A program made the position numbers and the translations under genes. This document shows positions 11,149 through 22,046 of a stretch of DNA of 64,000 bases, piece after piece (position 1 is the stretch's first letter; every line of letters begins with the position of its first letter). A model generated the notes under the pieces. It was given only the letters and a program-made list of their open reading frames with translations. It had not been told where the DNA came from and searched no databases. Source of the DNA: Gautieria morchelliformis (lineage: Eukaryota; Basidiomycota; Agaricomycetes; Gomphales; Gomphaceae); contig WHVA01000400.1 of NCBI GenBank assembly GCA_015179125.1, positions 1-64,000 on the forward strand, in the 5' to 3' direction.

Positions 11149-11245
11149 CATCATGAGGGGGCAGTAGAGTCACATGGTGCTAAAGCGGGCGATCAGGGCA
11201 CTGGCATCTGATCTGAGCTGATGTTCATGAGTTGGGTGGGGGGGT
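11149..11245 (+). repeat. Continuation of repeat R1 copy 1
   Basis: Matches 36993-37080 (shared blocks GAGGGGGCAGTAGAGTCAC and AAAGCGGGCGATCAGGGCAC). This is the right flank of the palindromic element and ends where the second copy enters Gypsy coding sequence. The following 11246-11640 holds no feature I can support. Confidence 0.75.
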
Positions 11246-11642
11246 CCTCCGCAGTTGTACATGAAGAGTTATATTGATGTGCCCCTGGCCAGGCTGGCAG
11301 GGGATTTATCTGGCACTGGAAAGATGGCGATATACTGACAGCAGTACTCCATCAGCAACTGTATAGGGTGAGTGCTGAAAGGGTAGGTAGACACGCCAGT
11401 ATGCAGAGGGCACACAGTGCCACCTATGTGTGTCATGGCACTGGGCACTGGAACTAGCACCCAAAACACCAAGCCATCTGTGAAGCAAAGCTGCATAAGG
11501 TAAACCAACCAACCAGGCGTGGCATGGCATGGGAGGTAGGGTACCTACCCATCAGCACTGGCAGATTGATGTGTTATGCCAGTGCTCATAGGTGTGTGCT
11601 ACATTGTCTGATCAGTACCAGGTCTTAGTATCTTCCAAGGTC

Positions 11643-11755
11643 GGGCTTAAGCCTGGGCTGAGCCCGTGCTGAGCCTTAGAAAGCTGAGCCAAGCTGGGCC
11701 ATGCATCAGAAAGACCAAGCCTGCCCCTAAAGCCCAACCAGGGCTTTTGAGTGGG
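11643..11755. repeat. Degenerate GGGCTTGAGCCC-type MITE-like sequence
   Basis: Repeated GGGCT/AGCCC words, with GGGCTTAAGCCTGGGC at the left and AAGCCCAACCAGGGC toward the right, resemble the inverted-repeat element at 33676-33808. Target duplications are not clear. The rest of 11756-12130 shows nothing recognisable. Confidence 0.35.
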
Positions 11756-12213
11756 AAACCTGATTGTCGCCATCGAGGATTGTCATTTGACAACACCAAA
11801 TATAGACATATATATACTATATGTGATTGGAATGTACCAGATAGGTCAGTTCTAGAACTATCATTACTGTGCATAAGCAAGTATGAGAGAACTTTACCTC
11901 AGTTACACAGTATGTGTAATGTGGCTGAGGGAAAGGTGTGAAATTCCGACTCATGTCTCAAGCACCCCAAACATGCAGGTGCTAGTGTATGTGACTCAGG
12001 CATGCTTGTAACTCCAACACACCCCTTCAAACTGTAAATTTACCTATTTACCTGCATTGCCAATAAACCTGTGTGAAGCATGGGGTTAACATTGCACATG
12101 GGTAGTTAATAGAATCAAAGAATTATTTGGTGAAATGAAACTACATACATTAAATGCAAATGTAAATACATATTTAATCAGGCTTTGGCAACACCTCTTT
12201 GTATACAATATTA

Positions 12214-12896
12214 GTGTTACGACCATGCTATTCTGACTTCTGACACTCTGGCAGTTCCACCCTGTTTCTAACATTCTGATACTTCCAATAGTCCCACCCT
12301 TTGTGATATCCTTTCCCCATTCGACTCCATTGCTCTGACTCTTCAGACTTGATTTGCAGCACAGCAAGACAATATGTCCAACCCCTCTGGAGTCCCGTTG
12401 TTCTGTCATGTCAAATATGCTTTCTGTCCCGTTCTTCTTTTGCCCGTTGTTCTTATTTCCTGATTAGTTACTTACCTTGTATATCATATCTGACTTCTGC
12501 TTTCTTTGGAACATGCTTAGCAGTACAGCATTACATGTTGCCTCAGCTATTTGTATAAAACCCCACATGTATGCTCTCGATTCTGCAGTCAGATAATCAC
12601 CTTTGATATGTGATTCCCTTTGCTCTATCTCCTGTTCTTAGCACAGCGAGTATTGCAAGATTCTCCATCCCTCTGCTTTCCGACCTCTGCCTCTCTGCCT
12701 TACCACTTTCTGCCTTGCGACTCAGTTTCTGACCTTTGACTTACTTCAACACATTCCGACTTCTGACTTCTGATCTGAAATACTTAGGAGGATAGTTCAT
12801 CGGGGGCACAACACACAAGTTGAAGCTGCTGTTTTTTCTAGTTCCAACTTCCAGGAGTCATGATATGTGACAATTAGAAGTTTTGTTCCCCTCCCA
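12214..12896 (+). repeat. Noncoding repeat, inverted copy at 41.0-41.5 kb
   Basis: From about 12390 to 12896 this matches the reverse complement of 41025-41500. It lies directly downstream (minus sense) of the Helitron helicase end in both places, so it may be Helitron 3' sequence with an LTR inserted in it. The plus strand has a TATAAAACCC box at about 12555 and many repeats of the words TTCTGACTTCTGA and CTCTGC, which look promoter- or LTR-like. No gene was seen. Confidence 0.5.
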
Positions 12897-13121
12897 TCAA
12901 AGAACATGGACTCTGTTCCAATTAGTGCCTCTTAACACTGAAACATAAAAATGTCCATGTGAAAATACAATGTATCGTAAGTCTATGCCTACCGTGCCAA
13001 GAGACTGCCCTTGAGACTTGTTGATAGTCCTGGCAAAGGCCAGCCTGACAGGAAACTGGCAACATTGGAGCTCAAATGGCAAGGTCTGAGGTGGCTGTCT
13101 GTAAATAACCCACTTACCCAC
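12897..13121 (-). pseudogene. Helitron helicase C-terminal fragment
   Basis: The minus strand encodes a segment with FPVRLAFARTINKSQGQ followed by GIDLRYIVFSHGHFYVSV, which is the conserved C-terminal part of the Pif1-like helicase of fungal Helitrons (motif of the TINKxQGQ and FSHGQxYVAxSR type). The rest of the Rep/helicase protein is missing. The fragment ends at the TA where the DDE transposon of 13143 begins, and the same junction recurs at 39761 and 47503. Confidence 0.8.
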
Positions 13122-13142
13122 ATTGCCCCTATGAATGTGCTA

Positions 13143-13981
13143 AGATAGATGTTGTTTAAATGCAGCACCTTTATATAAGCTCAGGACCATCCAATGGTGA
13201 GCTCAATAACACTCGAAGGCAGAAACTTTTTGCCAAACTGCTTCCTAGATTCTCTTTGGGTTATGCATAGCGACAACCTCTAGGAGAGACTTGGGAAATA
13301 TCGACATTACTGGAGGAGAAATATGATGTTCAAAGTGTGACACAAGAAAATTTCCAAATTATTTTTTTGATGTCCTAGAGTGATTCCATGCAATTTTGGT
13401 ATTTGGAGCGACATAATTTGGCGGTCACGTGAAGGATCATGTGACACATGTCAGCTTTGGAAGTCAAAGAAAAAAATTTATACCACCACTCCTAGGCCCT
13501 TCCTACCCTTCCGCTTCTCAAAATAGTTATATTTGAAGAATCTGAGCTACAAGATAGGGCAAAAATCTAAAAATAAGGCTTTGCGACTCCATAATCTCAA
13601 AACTGCATGTTCAAGGCCACCAAAGGCTACAGTCACGGTTGCAGAGGATTCAGAGGATTCAGATGATGAGTACATACCTTCTGTTGATGAGCACACTTCA
13701 CATGCAGCTGAATGAGAGGATGGTGCTTCTAGATAGCTTCCGGTGCTTGGAGATGAAGGATTTATTTTAGGGTCAGATGATGAAGAGGCTGAAGAGGCTG
13801 AAGATGAAATATGTACTGATGCTGAGCTATTGATCTTTGCAGAAACACTGCAGAGGGCTCATGATGCTGCTGTGCTGCCGCTGAAGAAGAGAGACAAAAG
13901 AAGAGAAAGTGATCAAGACACTACACTAGGAATTCAGTGAGGTCAAAACAACGGTAGGCTGCAAAAAAGAAAAGGTATAAC
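13143..13981 (+). mobile_element. TA-target DDE transposon, 5' fragment
   Basis: Starts at TA (13141-13142) with AGATAGATGTTGTTTAAATG, similar to the ends of 35130-36035 and of the copy ending at 39760. Contains the decayed N-terminal acidic part of the transposase (EDSEDSDDEYIPSVDEH, then LIFAETLQRAHDA) and stops at the L3 LTR beginning at 13982. Truncated, with stops and frame changes. Confidence 0.7.
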
Positions 13982-14383
13982 TGTCATGACCTGTTCATTA
14001 TTGTACCAAGTTACCCCCATTTTCCCTGTCATCCCTCCATCTCTATGTTCACTCCATTCGCCATTTGCTAGATTCACCGAATGACCATTTGCTACTTGCA
14101 TCATTCGCCTGCAGTCACACCATCAAACACAATTGACATCCTCTAACCAGTGTGATGGTTCATCACTGGCCCCATCACCTTCCTGATTCGATCCCCTTTA
14201 GGTGTTCCTATGGCTGGCATGCATTCGCGGGACATCCTACCTGTAGATCATGCAGGGTCGACCCCCTATACCAAGAGTCTGTGCAGGGTAAGATGTATAC
14301 AGGTCTCAAGGTGTGTTTTTTTACTTATGTACCTTTGTCTGCTTTCCCCCCACCATTGTTTCATGTTTGCACTACTGCTTCAT
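13982..14383 (+). mobile_element. Truncated L3 LTR, 5' part
   Basis: Begins TGTCATGACC and follows the first ~400 bp of the solo L3 LTR at 41517-42400. It is then replaced abruptly at 14384 by an L5-type LTR start. The abutment without target duplications suggests deletion or recombination between elements. Confidence 0.75.
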
Positions 14384-14480
14384 TGTAAATAACCTGTGTA
14401 TCTACATGTACAATAGTTATTACATAATCCCAGTGGGTCCCTTAGGGACCCACTGTATAGTTTATGCGTGTGCACTGGCA
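14384..14480 (+). repeat. L5 LTR-like fragment
   Basis: Starts TGTAAATAACCTGTG and matches 2486-2566. Contains a CCCTTAGGGACCCACTG block and a short palindrome around CCCTTAGGG. Only a fragment is recognisable. Confidence 0.5.
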
Positions 14481-14512
14481 TTAGCTAAGATACAATGTAC
14501 ATAGTTGATTTA

Positions 14513-14697
14513 TGGTCTCACTATGTCACATGGGAGCAAAACAGGGTAAAACATATGCAAAGTGCATGGTGCACCCATAAGTAACCAATGGCACAAATCC
14601 TTAGTAACATTTGTCTCAAAGGATAGCCAATGAAATGAAGAGTAAGCATTGTCTCACAATGTCACATGGGAGGAAAACAGGGTAAAGCATATGCAAA
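14513..14697 (+). repeat. Pair of ~48-bp direct repeats
   Basis: GTCTCACTATGTCACATGGG at 14513 and GTCTCACAATGTCACATGGG at about 14650 begin two ~48-bp near-identical segments that both end GCATATGCAAAG or a one-base variant. They are 137 bp apart. Function unknown; probably internal LTR repeats. Confidence 0.6.
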
Positions 14698-14774
14698 GGA
14701 ACACAAACCTTTACATGTTGTATGCATAATAGAAGACTAATCTAATATATCCTATGTTAAGACTATACGTCCTA

Positions 14775-15209
14775 CTGAGGTTCATCTCTCAACCAGAGCC
14801 GAATCGGGATCTTGGAACAGAGGGCTTGGCTTCAACCTCATGGGTTGTGCCCACTCAGTGTTCCGCCCTAATTTTGGGAACAGGCTTGGCTATAAGCTGA
14901 GAATTGGGAACGGTATCAGGCGGGAGAGTTTACTGTACAAGGAGCTAAGTTGATATCTGAACTGAGGAACTACGATACAAGATTTGGGGCTTATGTAGTA
15001 AAGTAGTATGCAGGGTCAGGGGGATCAATGATCAGAACTAGGGACAAGGGGAACAATGGGTTGAACATATGGGGAACTAACTAAGAAGGGGAATCAGGAT
15101 TGATGGAAGGGTACAAAGAGAACCTGAGGAAAGCCGAGTGAAATCCAAGGTTCCCAAGTGAGTACCAAAGCTGAGGCTTCGGGACCAGACTTGGGAATGG
15201 ATTGTAACA
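14775..15209 (-). mobile_element. Solo LTR of Gypsy family G2, 435 bp, with TSD
   Basis: Matches the 3' LTR of the G2 Gypsy at 42797-43189 (shared block GGGCTTGGCTTCAACCTCAT). On the minus strand it starts TGTTACAATCC. It is flanked by TCCTA at 14770-14774 and 15210-15214. Confidence 0.85.
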
Positions 15210-15337
15210 TCCTAGAAGGATGTACATTATTGTCAATCTGAACACCCTCCCATGAGCTTGGGCTTGGGTTCATAATCACAAGGCTCGAGCATGGCATTCA
15301 TAAGCCTCAGAGGGACAGCTTGAGGTATCACTGCTAA

Positions 15338-15463
15338 GTAACCAGCCAGAGGCTAGGTTCTTACACTGACCTCCCTCTCGGAATCTCATTCTATAACCTC
15401 AGACCTTTCCTCAGGTCTCCTCCCCAAGCTCGGTCAACCCCCCTCTGAAGGATTGTGTCATAA
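15338..15463. repeat. Two head-to-head fragments of the G1 Gypsy LTR
   Basis: 15338-15371 is the reverse complement of the G1 LTR start (TGTAAGGACCCGGCC... type), and 15376-15463 is the plus-strand LTR end (CCTCAGACCTTTCCTCAGG ... GTCATAACA). The halves are in opposite orientations, so this is a rearranged LTR relic. 15464-15913 shows no gene. Confidence 0.6.
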
Positions 15464-15918
15464 CAGCTTCCAACCACTGTCTAACACTCCTTTCCCCAAT
15501 GAGTGATGCTTTGCCAGAGCATGCTGACCTAACTTCCCCTCACACTAGCAACTCTGGCCCAGGTGCTCTGGACTGGATGTGAGCCCATGGGGTCTCAGTT
15601 GTTTCCCTACACTCACAAGATCCAATTGTCAAGACTCATTTCCTCCTATCATACAATCTATCTGCCACAGTTTCCTTAATGGCAGTAGATACTTAATTAT
15701 ATCTTGCATAGTATAAAAGTGCATCATAAGCATATGGCACTTCAAGCACTATAATTGATACTCTCTGTCTCTCACAGAAGTGGTGGAGTTGCAGTTGGCA
15801 GGAATTGGTACACAGCATAGTCATAACAGTTCTTATCTGAGCTCAATTCTCTCCTGTCTTGAGAGTAGGTGGGAAAGCAATGTTGAAGGGAATATGCCTT
15901 TGGTGGTTGCAAATCAAC

Positions 15919-16045
15919 TGTAAGGACCCGGCCTTTGGCCAGTTACTTACCGGTACAACCTTTTTTCCGAGCCCAAGCCTTGTGATACTCGTGCCCAAGT
16001 ACTGTGATTCTAAACCCGAGCCCAAGCCCAAGCCTGAGCTCATAT
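15919..16045 (+). repeat. Truncated 5' LTR of Gypsy G1 copy 1
   Basis: Starts TGTAAGGACCCGGCC as does the 3' LTR at 26675, then jumps at about 16045 straight into gag coding sequence. About 390 bp of LTR and the whole leader with the primer-binding site are deleted, so this copy cannot be transcribed or primed normally. Confidence 0.85.
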
Positions 16046-16056
16046 CTGACCTTGAT

Positions 16057-16601
16057 CACCACCGGGTGATCCAGGTGATGGCTCTGAAGGTTCTGACAAT
16101 GATCAGGACCTCCTGAACCTGCCACCCGAAGACCTCAGTGACCTTGAGGACAACAAGCTAATGCGTCGAGTATTCATAAAGCTCGCTAAGCCTCACGAGT
16201 CTGAAGCCCGAGCCAAGGTCAAGGAACCAGACACTTATGATGGTACTGACCAGGCCAAGCTTTGCACCTTCTTCCTCCAATGTGTACTCAACTTCAGAGA
16301 TCGCCCCTCAGCTTTCAAAACTGGGGCATTGAAGGTACAGTATGCTATCTCTTACTTGTCGGGTTCAGCCCTCCAGTACTTTGAACCGGCAATCCTCGGC
16401 GAAGTCCAGATCGGCTCGAGGACTGGGACAGCTTCAAGGCCGACCTTGAGCTCAACTTTGGCCCCTACGACAATGCTGCCCAAGATCGGCCTCAAGAAGA
16501 TTGTTATGAAAGAGCACCACAAAGCTGCATGATTCTTCATTGACTTCGCCCAAGCTTCAACTCGGACTCAGTGGAACGATGCTGCACTCTGACACTTTGC
16601 A
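16057..16601 (+). pseudogene. Gypsy G1 copy 1 gag, first part
   Basis: The capsid-like part of gag: an acidic lead (NLPPEDLSDLEDN), then MRRVFIKLAKPHESEARAK, VKEPDTYDGTDQAKL, FFLQCVLNFRDR and AISYLSGSALQYFEPAI. This is the retrotransposon gag (PF03732-like) pattern that forms the particle shell. The reading frame shifts near 16410 compared with the minus-strand copy at 63179-63772. The ORF resumes after the nested transposon at 19810. Confidence 0.85.
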
Positions 16602-16603
16602 TA

Positions 16604-19451
16604 AGATAGAGGACACCCTAATAGGGCACCCTTATGTAATCTAGTTTAGCACAATATTTTGAGCTCAAATAGATGTTCACACGGTCAATTTTTCGCAACT
16701 TTGCGTCCTACAATCCATGCAAATAACCTCTAGAAATGATTCCTAGGAAACAGAATATTATTTGAATAAAAATTGAGCTGTATATAGACTAAAAAACTTG
16801 AATTTTACAAAAGTGCAGGAAATCACTTCTATGATGCAAGGACATGCTCAGAAAATTTTTGGGTGGGGACGATGAAGAAATTTGGCCGCTTATGTAATCG
16901 ATCATGTGACATCAGCGGAGCGCGAAAATTGAAGAAAAGCTCGCTGAACCAACCGCATCTCTGTACCTTGTGCATCCAGCAGGGGCCGGAACTCTAAAGC
17001 GCGATTAGCATGCCTCAAAGACCTGAGAAAGGGTGCCTCCAATGACCATGGTGTAACTGTAGAGGATGATGCCACAAACTGGGAGGATGAGTCTGATGAC
17101 GCGGATTACAACCAGACCACCTTGGGAACAATGCAGGAGAGCTCAAACATGGAGGGAGAGGGCTCAGAAGCTGGTGTTGAAGAGATCCATGGCCAATTAG
17201 CTTTTGTGGAGGATGACCTGTCTGATGATGAATCAGACTTGGACTCTGAAGATGGGGACTGGGAGTTGGATGATGAAGAGGAAGCAGAGATCAATGATGA
17301 AGCAGCACTGCTCACCTTTTCTGAGGTGCTTCGGACAGGCCAAGAGCTTGCAACAGCTGCTGAAAAGCTGAAATGGGGTCAAAAGCGCCCCCGGCAATAC
17401 ACGAAAAATTCTGCACGGACACTCAGGCGACGAAAAGGTCTTCAGGAAAAGCTTGCAGCTATGGGACAGCCCTCAATATCAGCCTGGATGCAATCCGTGA
17501 AGGAGACTGCTAAAAACAATAGGGAGGACTCAGAGACTGTTTGTGATTCTGTGGAAATGCAAGATGGACCTGCATCTCCAGAGATGGTAAGCGTTTTAGA
17601 TAGCAATGACAGCATTGCTTACAAGGTCTCCAGCACCAATACCATGACTTCCAAGAGGAAGAAGAGGAAGAATCCTCAGAGGACTCTGCCACTGAAGAGG
17701 TGAATTCTAAGAATATATTGGCAGACCGTCAATTGCCTGTTAACAAACTCTTGGAGGAGATGCGAAAGGGCCGCATACCAATCGATGATCAAAATGAAGA
17801 AGAAACGACTGCAGATGGAGCATTGAACATCTTGAATTACAAGAATTTCCCCAAACTGCGTTGAGCAAGAGCAAAACTGAGTGTCAAAGCACGTGATCCA
17901 AAACTTGCTGTTATCTTTCGTTCACGAATTACTGCAATGGTTGGGACCCTCAACTTGTACATGGACACAGAGCTGTCATATTCATGGAGAGAGGCCTCTC
18001 TGGTTGTTGCTAAATCACTGAGGATTGGAGTTCAGAGTGGATCAAAATGAGTGTGTAACATACGCACCTGGATTCATCAATTCCTTGCCTCTGGCAAACT
18101 ACCCACTCATCGTCAAGGTCAGAACCATTCCTCCATCTTGGACCATGAAGATTTTGCAAGAGATCCAGCTTCATCTGATGGAAAAGGCCAAGGGTGGCTA
18201 TGTTCGAGCGCAGGATATTGTAGACTTTGTTGCAACACCTGAGATGCAAGTGAAGTTAGGATAAAAAGCACGAAATATCTCAGTGAGGACTGCCCGACGA
18301 TGGCTGAAGAAGTTAGATTGGCGATATGGTCGAAAGAAGAATGGCATGTACATTGATGGTCATGAACGAGAAGATGTTGTTCAATACCGAAAGGAGTTCC
18401 TTACACAATGGAAAGAGTATGAAAAACGCATGTTTACCTATGACAATGATGGGAACATTGATAACACCCTGAGAGGCTTCCCAGTTCCTCAAAAGGGCCA
18501 ATTTCGACTCATTCTAGTCACCCATGATGAATCCACATTCTATGCATTTGGTCGCCGAAAGACTCAATGGTCTCATTCAAGTGAAAAAGCAACCCCACAG
18601 CGCAAAGGTGAAGGTGCCTCCTTGATGATTTCTGACTTTGTGACCTCAGAATGGGGACAGCTTACTGATGGCAATGAGTGCATACCTTTCCAACCCAGTA
18701 ACAATCACTGACTGGTTTGCTGAATTTAGTGAGGCACGCATCATTTTCAAAGCTGGGAAGGACCGTGATGGATACTTATCCTGTGATGACCTGATGCGAC
18801 AGGTAGAAAAAGCAATTGACATCTTTGAATCTAAGGTCAATGGATTTGCCACTGGCCTCTTTGCATTTGACAATGCCCCTAGCCACCAAAAGCAAGCTGC
18901 TGATGCCCTTTCTGCACGAAAAATGCCCAAGGGTGCAAGCAAGGATTGGGTGCCAAATAAAGACACACCAAGGATGCGAAATGGTTCTTTTGGGACTGGT
19001 GCTAATCAGCAATCACAAGATTTTTATTACCCACATGACCATCCGTCAATGCCTGGATGGTTTAAAGGCATGGAGACTATTATTCGTGAGCGGGGTCTTT
19101 GGCCACAAACGGCAACCTTGAATGCCCAGTGTCCAGGCTAATGCAGGCAAGGCAGCCTGCTGCTGCCGGCATCGTTTATTTTGTCAGCCCGACTTCTGTT
19201 CACAGAAATCACAGCTTGAGGAGTACATCACCTCCCGTGGCCACATTTGTGAATTTTATCCAAAATTTCATTGTAAGCTCAACTTTATTGAGCAATACTG
19301 GGGTGCAGTCAAGTTCTGATACAGATCAAGTGCACAAACAACAGATATGGATGCCATGGAGCGCAATGTGATTGCATGCCTTGACGATATCCCATTGATC
19401 CAAATTCGGCGGTCAGTGGTTTCCACATCATCTGAATATGGATTACTCATT

Positions 19452-19484
<33 letters not shown>

Positions 19485-19807
19485 GAGTAGCTATGCAAAT
19501 AGATCTGCCAGATTCATTTCAGCATACTCACAAGGCCTTTCTGGCTCAATGGCTGCCTGGGAAAACTGAAGGTATCATGGACACCGGACATTACCCCCTT
19601 GGATGGCTGAGAAAGCAAAGGCTGCCTATGCATAGCACTTTGGTACTTAATACATTACAATACATAGACTATGGGTGGGGAGGCATCCTTGATGTGAAAT
19701 CTAATGTGTAGTTTTTTTTTTTTTTTACTCGACTTCAAGATTTTGGCCACTTGTAGGGTTAGGGTTAGAGATTATGTAAGGGTGCCCTATCAGGGCGTCC
19801 TCTATCT
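16604..19807 (+). mobile_element. Nested TA-target DDE transposon, 3.2 kb
   Basis: Inserted in gag between duplicated TA dinucleotides (16602-16603, 19808-19809). The terminal inverted repeats are about 39 bp with four mismatches, beginning AGATAGAGGAC[A/G]CCCT. TA target and a D..D..E protein place it with IS630/Tc1/mariner-like elements (inference). Three telomere-like TAGGG units lie just inside the right end (about 19757-19772). A run of about 31 T residues sits at 19452-19483. Confidence 0.9.
17009..19700 (+). pseudogene. DDE transposase of nested transposon (broken)
   Basis: Readable in order: an acidic N-terminus (17122 on, DDLSDDESDLDSEDGDWELD), a basic region (SARTLRRRKGLQEKL), a helix-turn-helix-like part (VRTARRWLKKLDWRYGRKKN), then GMYIDGHEREDVVQYRKEFL. 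The catalytic region has THDESTFYAFGRRKTQW (first Asp), LFAFDNAPSHQ (second Asp) and FHCKLNFIEQYWG (Glu). A 52-nt intron (18678-18729) lies between the first and second Asp blocks. The frame is broken by stops at 17701, 17862 and 18262 and by shifts after 18700. Parts of the same family recur at 13143, 35130, 37691, 48896 and 56395. Confidence 0.8.
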
Positions 19808-19809
19808 TA

Positions 19810-21209
19810 TAAAGGCCTGGCCAGACGAATCAAGGATGACCTACTTCACTTCCCTTGATTCTGCAGCCTTGCCGAGCTTAGGAACTTCGTGCTGGAATGC
19901 GACAGCCGTTACTGGGAGCGTAAGGAATATGATGCTATGCCAATGGTCATAGCTCCCAGCCTGTGTGCCCCACTAATCAGTCCAGCAGCAATGCCGCTAA
20001 CAACAATCAGTCTCTAACAACAACAAGAACCTCAACAAGACCAACAACAACAGCAAGGGTTCCAACAACAACTCCTCGGCCAACAACAAAAGCCAGCCCA
20101 ACATCTCGAGCAAGCTTGGGAAAGACGGTAAATTGCTTCCCGACGAATGCCACCATCGGATTTACCAAGGCCTTTGCCTGCTTTGTGGCACCAAGGGCCA
20201 CATAGTCAAGGACTGCCCGAAGAACAAGTCTACCAACGGTAGCGGCTCCAAATGTCGGGCAATGAAGACCTCTAACGAGGGGACTTCAGCCTCCATTACT
20301 GAGGTGAAAAAAATAAGTAGCAACCTTGGAACCACACGATCCGAGGATTGTGGTAACCTCACCCGTGTGCTCAGACTCAGCACCACTTCTCATTCATTGT
20401 CCAAAGATTCCCTTAATGTAGATCTAACCTCGCCTTCGCTCCCCAACATCTCTTTTGTTGCATTAGTTGACTGTGGGTCTTCTGATTGTTTTATTGAATC
20501 CAAATTTGTCCAGAAGTACTCTATGCCTGCTTATCCTGTCTCTCCTATACCCTTGAAACTATTTGACAGTAGTACTAACACTACTGCCATTACCCAAGCT
20601 CGGGAATCAGGGATGATCGGAAGTACGAAGGGAAACCCAAAGGAAGCTGAGAAAATACCCAAGGTTCCCGAACCAGAGCCGAAGCTGAGCTTCAGTCCGG
20701 ATTTGGGTACGGGTCGTAACACCGGCCAACAACAATGGGTTACGTTCTATGTAACCTCGCTCAACTCAAGTTGCTTGGTGGTACTTGGCCACAACTGGCT
20801 CACCCGCTACAATCCATCGATTGACTGGGTATTGGGCAGTATTACTTTCAAGACCATCAATTTAACCGCGACTCCAGCAACCATTGCGACTTCAGCCTGC
20901 TCAGCTTCGGCTAGGACCTCAACTTCACCTATAGCATCTTCGCCCCCACCTCCGACCTCGCCTCCGAAGTTACAAGCACCACTTGTTTCCCTAATCAATG
21001 CGCCCGCTTTTCTGCGCACATCCAGGTTAGAAGGATCTGAAGTGTTTCAACTCAACCTGGCTTCACCTGAGCTCCTCATCCGAGGAGCAACGTCGGGAGA
21101 AGGCTCCCCAAAGCTTTCTGAGAGCATTAAAAAACATGTTCCCAAAGTATATCACGAATTTGCAGATGTGTTCAGCAAAGCACCCGCTGACACTCTAGCT
21201 CCCCACTGA
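19810..21209 (+). pseudogene. Gypsy G1 copy 1 gag nucleocapsid and protease
   Basis: Continues gag after the nested transposon: an Asn/Ser/Thr-rich linker, then a zinc knuckle GLCLLCGTKGHIVKDCPKNK (C-x2-C-x4-H-x4-C, about 20175-20230), then the protease with ALVDCGSSDCFIESKFVQKY (about 20458-20520) and VVLGHNWLTRYNPSIDWV. The active site is D-C-G-S rather than D-S/T-G; the minus-strand copy has the same. A proline-rich linker follows, and the frame ends at 21209 before the RT. Upstream of 20133 the frame is disturbed. Confidence 0.85.
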
Positions 21210-22041
21210 CCCCACAATATCAAGATCAACCTTGAAGAAGGGACCTTGCCACCTATTGGTCCCATCTACTCCCTCCCCACTTCCAAACTCATGGCACGCC
21301 GCGAGTTCATTGACAAGCATTTGAACATTGGTTTCATCCGACCTTCACGCTCGCCTCATGGTGCACTGGTATTGTTTGTCTGCAAAAAAAGATGGCTCAC
21401 TTTGGTTGTGTGTTGACTTCCGAGGTTTAAACAAAATTTCGAAAAAAGATTGGTATCCATTGCCATTGATTGCTGACTTACTTGAGGCTCCAAAGAATGC
21501 TCGCATCTATATGAAGATTGACCTTAGTCATGCTTACCACCTCGTAAGGGTGGCCGAGGGTGACGAATGGAAAACCGCCTTCAGGACTCGCTATGGGTCC
21601 TTTGAATGGTTGGTTATGCCATTTGGTCTCACTAATGGCCCTGCTGCTTTCCAGAGATTCATGAATGAGATTTTCGCTGACCTTTTGGATGTTTGCGCGG
21701 TGGTATACTTGGATGACATTCAAATCTATTCTAGTGACCCCCCCAAACATGTTGAACATGTCAAGGAAGTCCTGCGACAACTACAACTCAACAACCTCTT
21801 CGCAAAGGAGGATAAGTGCGAGATTCATCGCAACTCGGCTGAATTTCTTGGCTACATTCTCTCTCCCGAGGGCCTCACTATGGCGGATGATAAGGTAAAG
21901 GTCATTCAAGACTGGCCTGAACCTCACAAAGTTCGCGACATCCAGTCCTTCCTCAGTTATGCAAATTTCTACCGATGTTTCATTCATAACTACTCCGACA
22001 TCACCATTCCCTTAACCTGACTTACCTGCAAGGGTACCCCT
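21210..22041 (+). pseudogene. Gypsy G1 copy 1 reverse transcriptase
   Basis: Starts with the RT entry segment (INLEEGTLPPIGPIYSLPTS, then a frame break near 21300-21330). Core motifs: [60 protein letters not shown], and catalytic [11 protein letters not shown] (about 21695-21730), then [19 protein letters not shown]. This polymerase copies element RNA to DNA. It is interrupted at 22042-22046 (TGGAA) by the L4 repeat, and the same coding line continues at 23090. Confidence 0.9.
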
Positions 22042-22046
22042 TGGAA

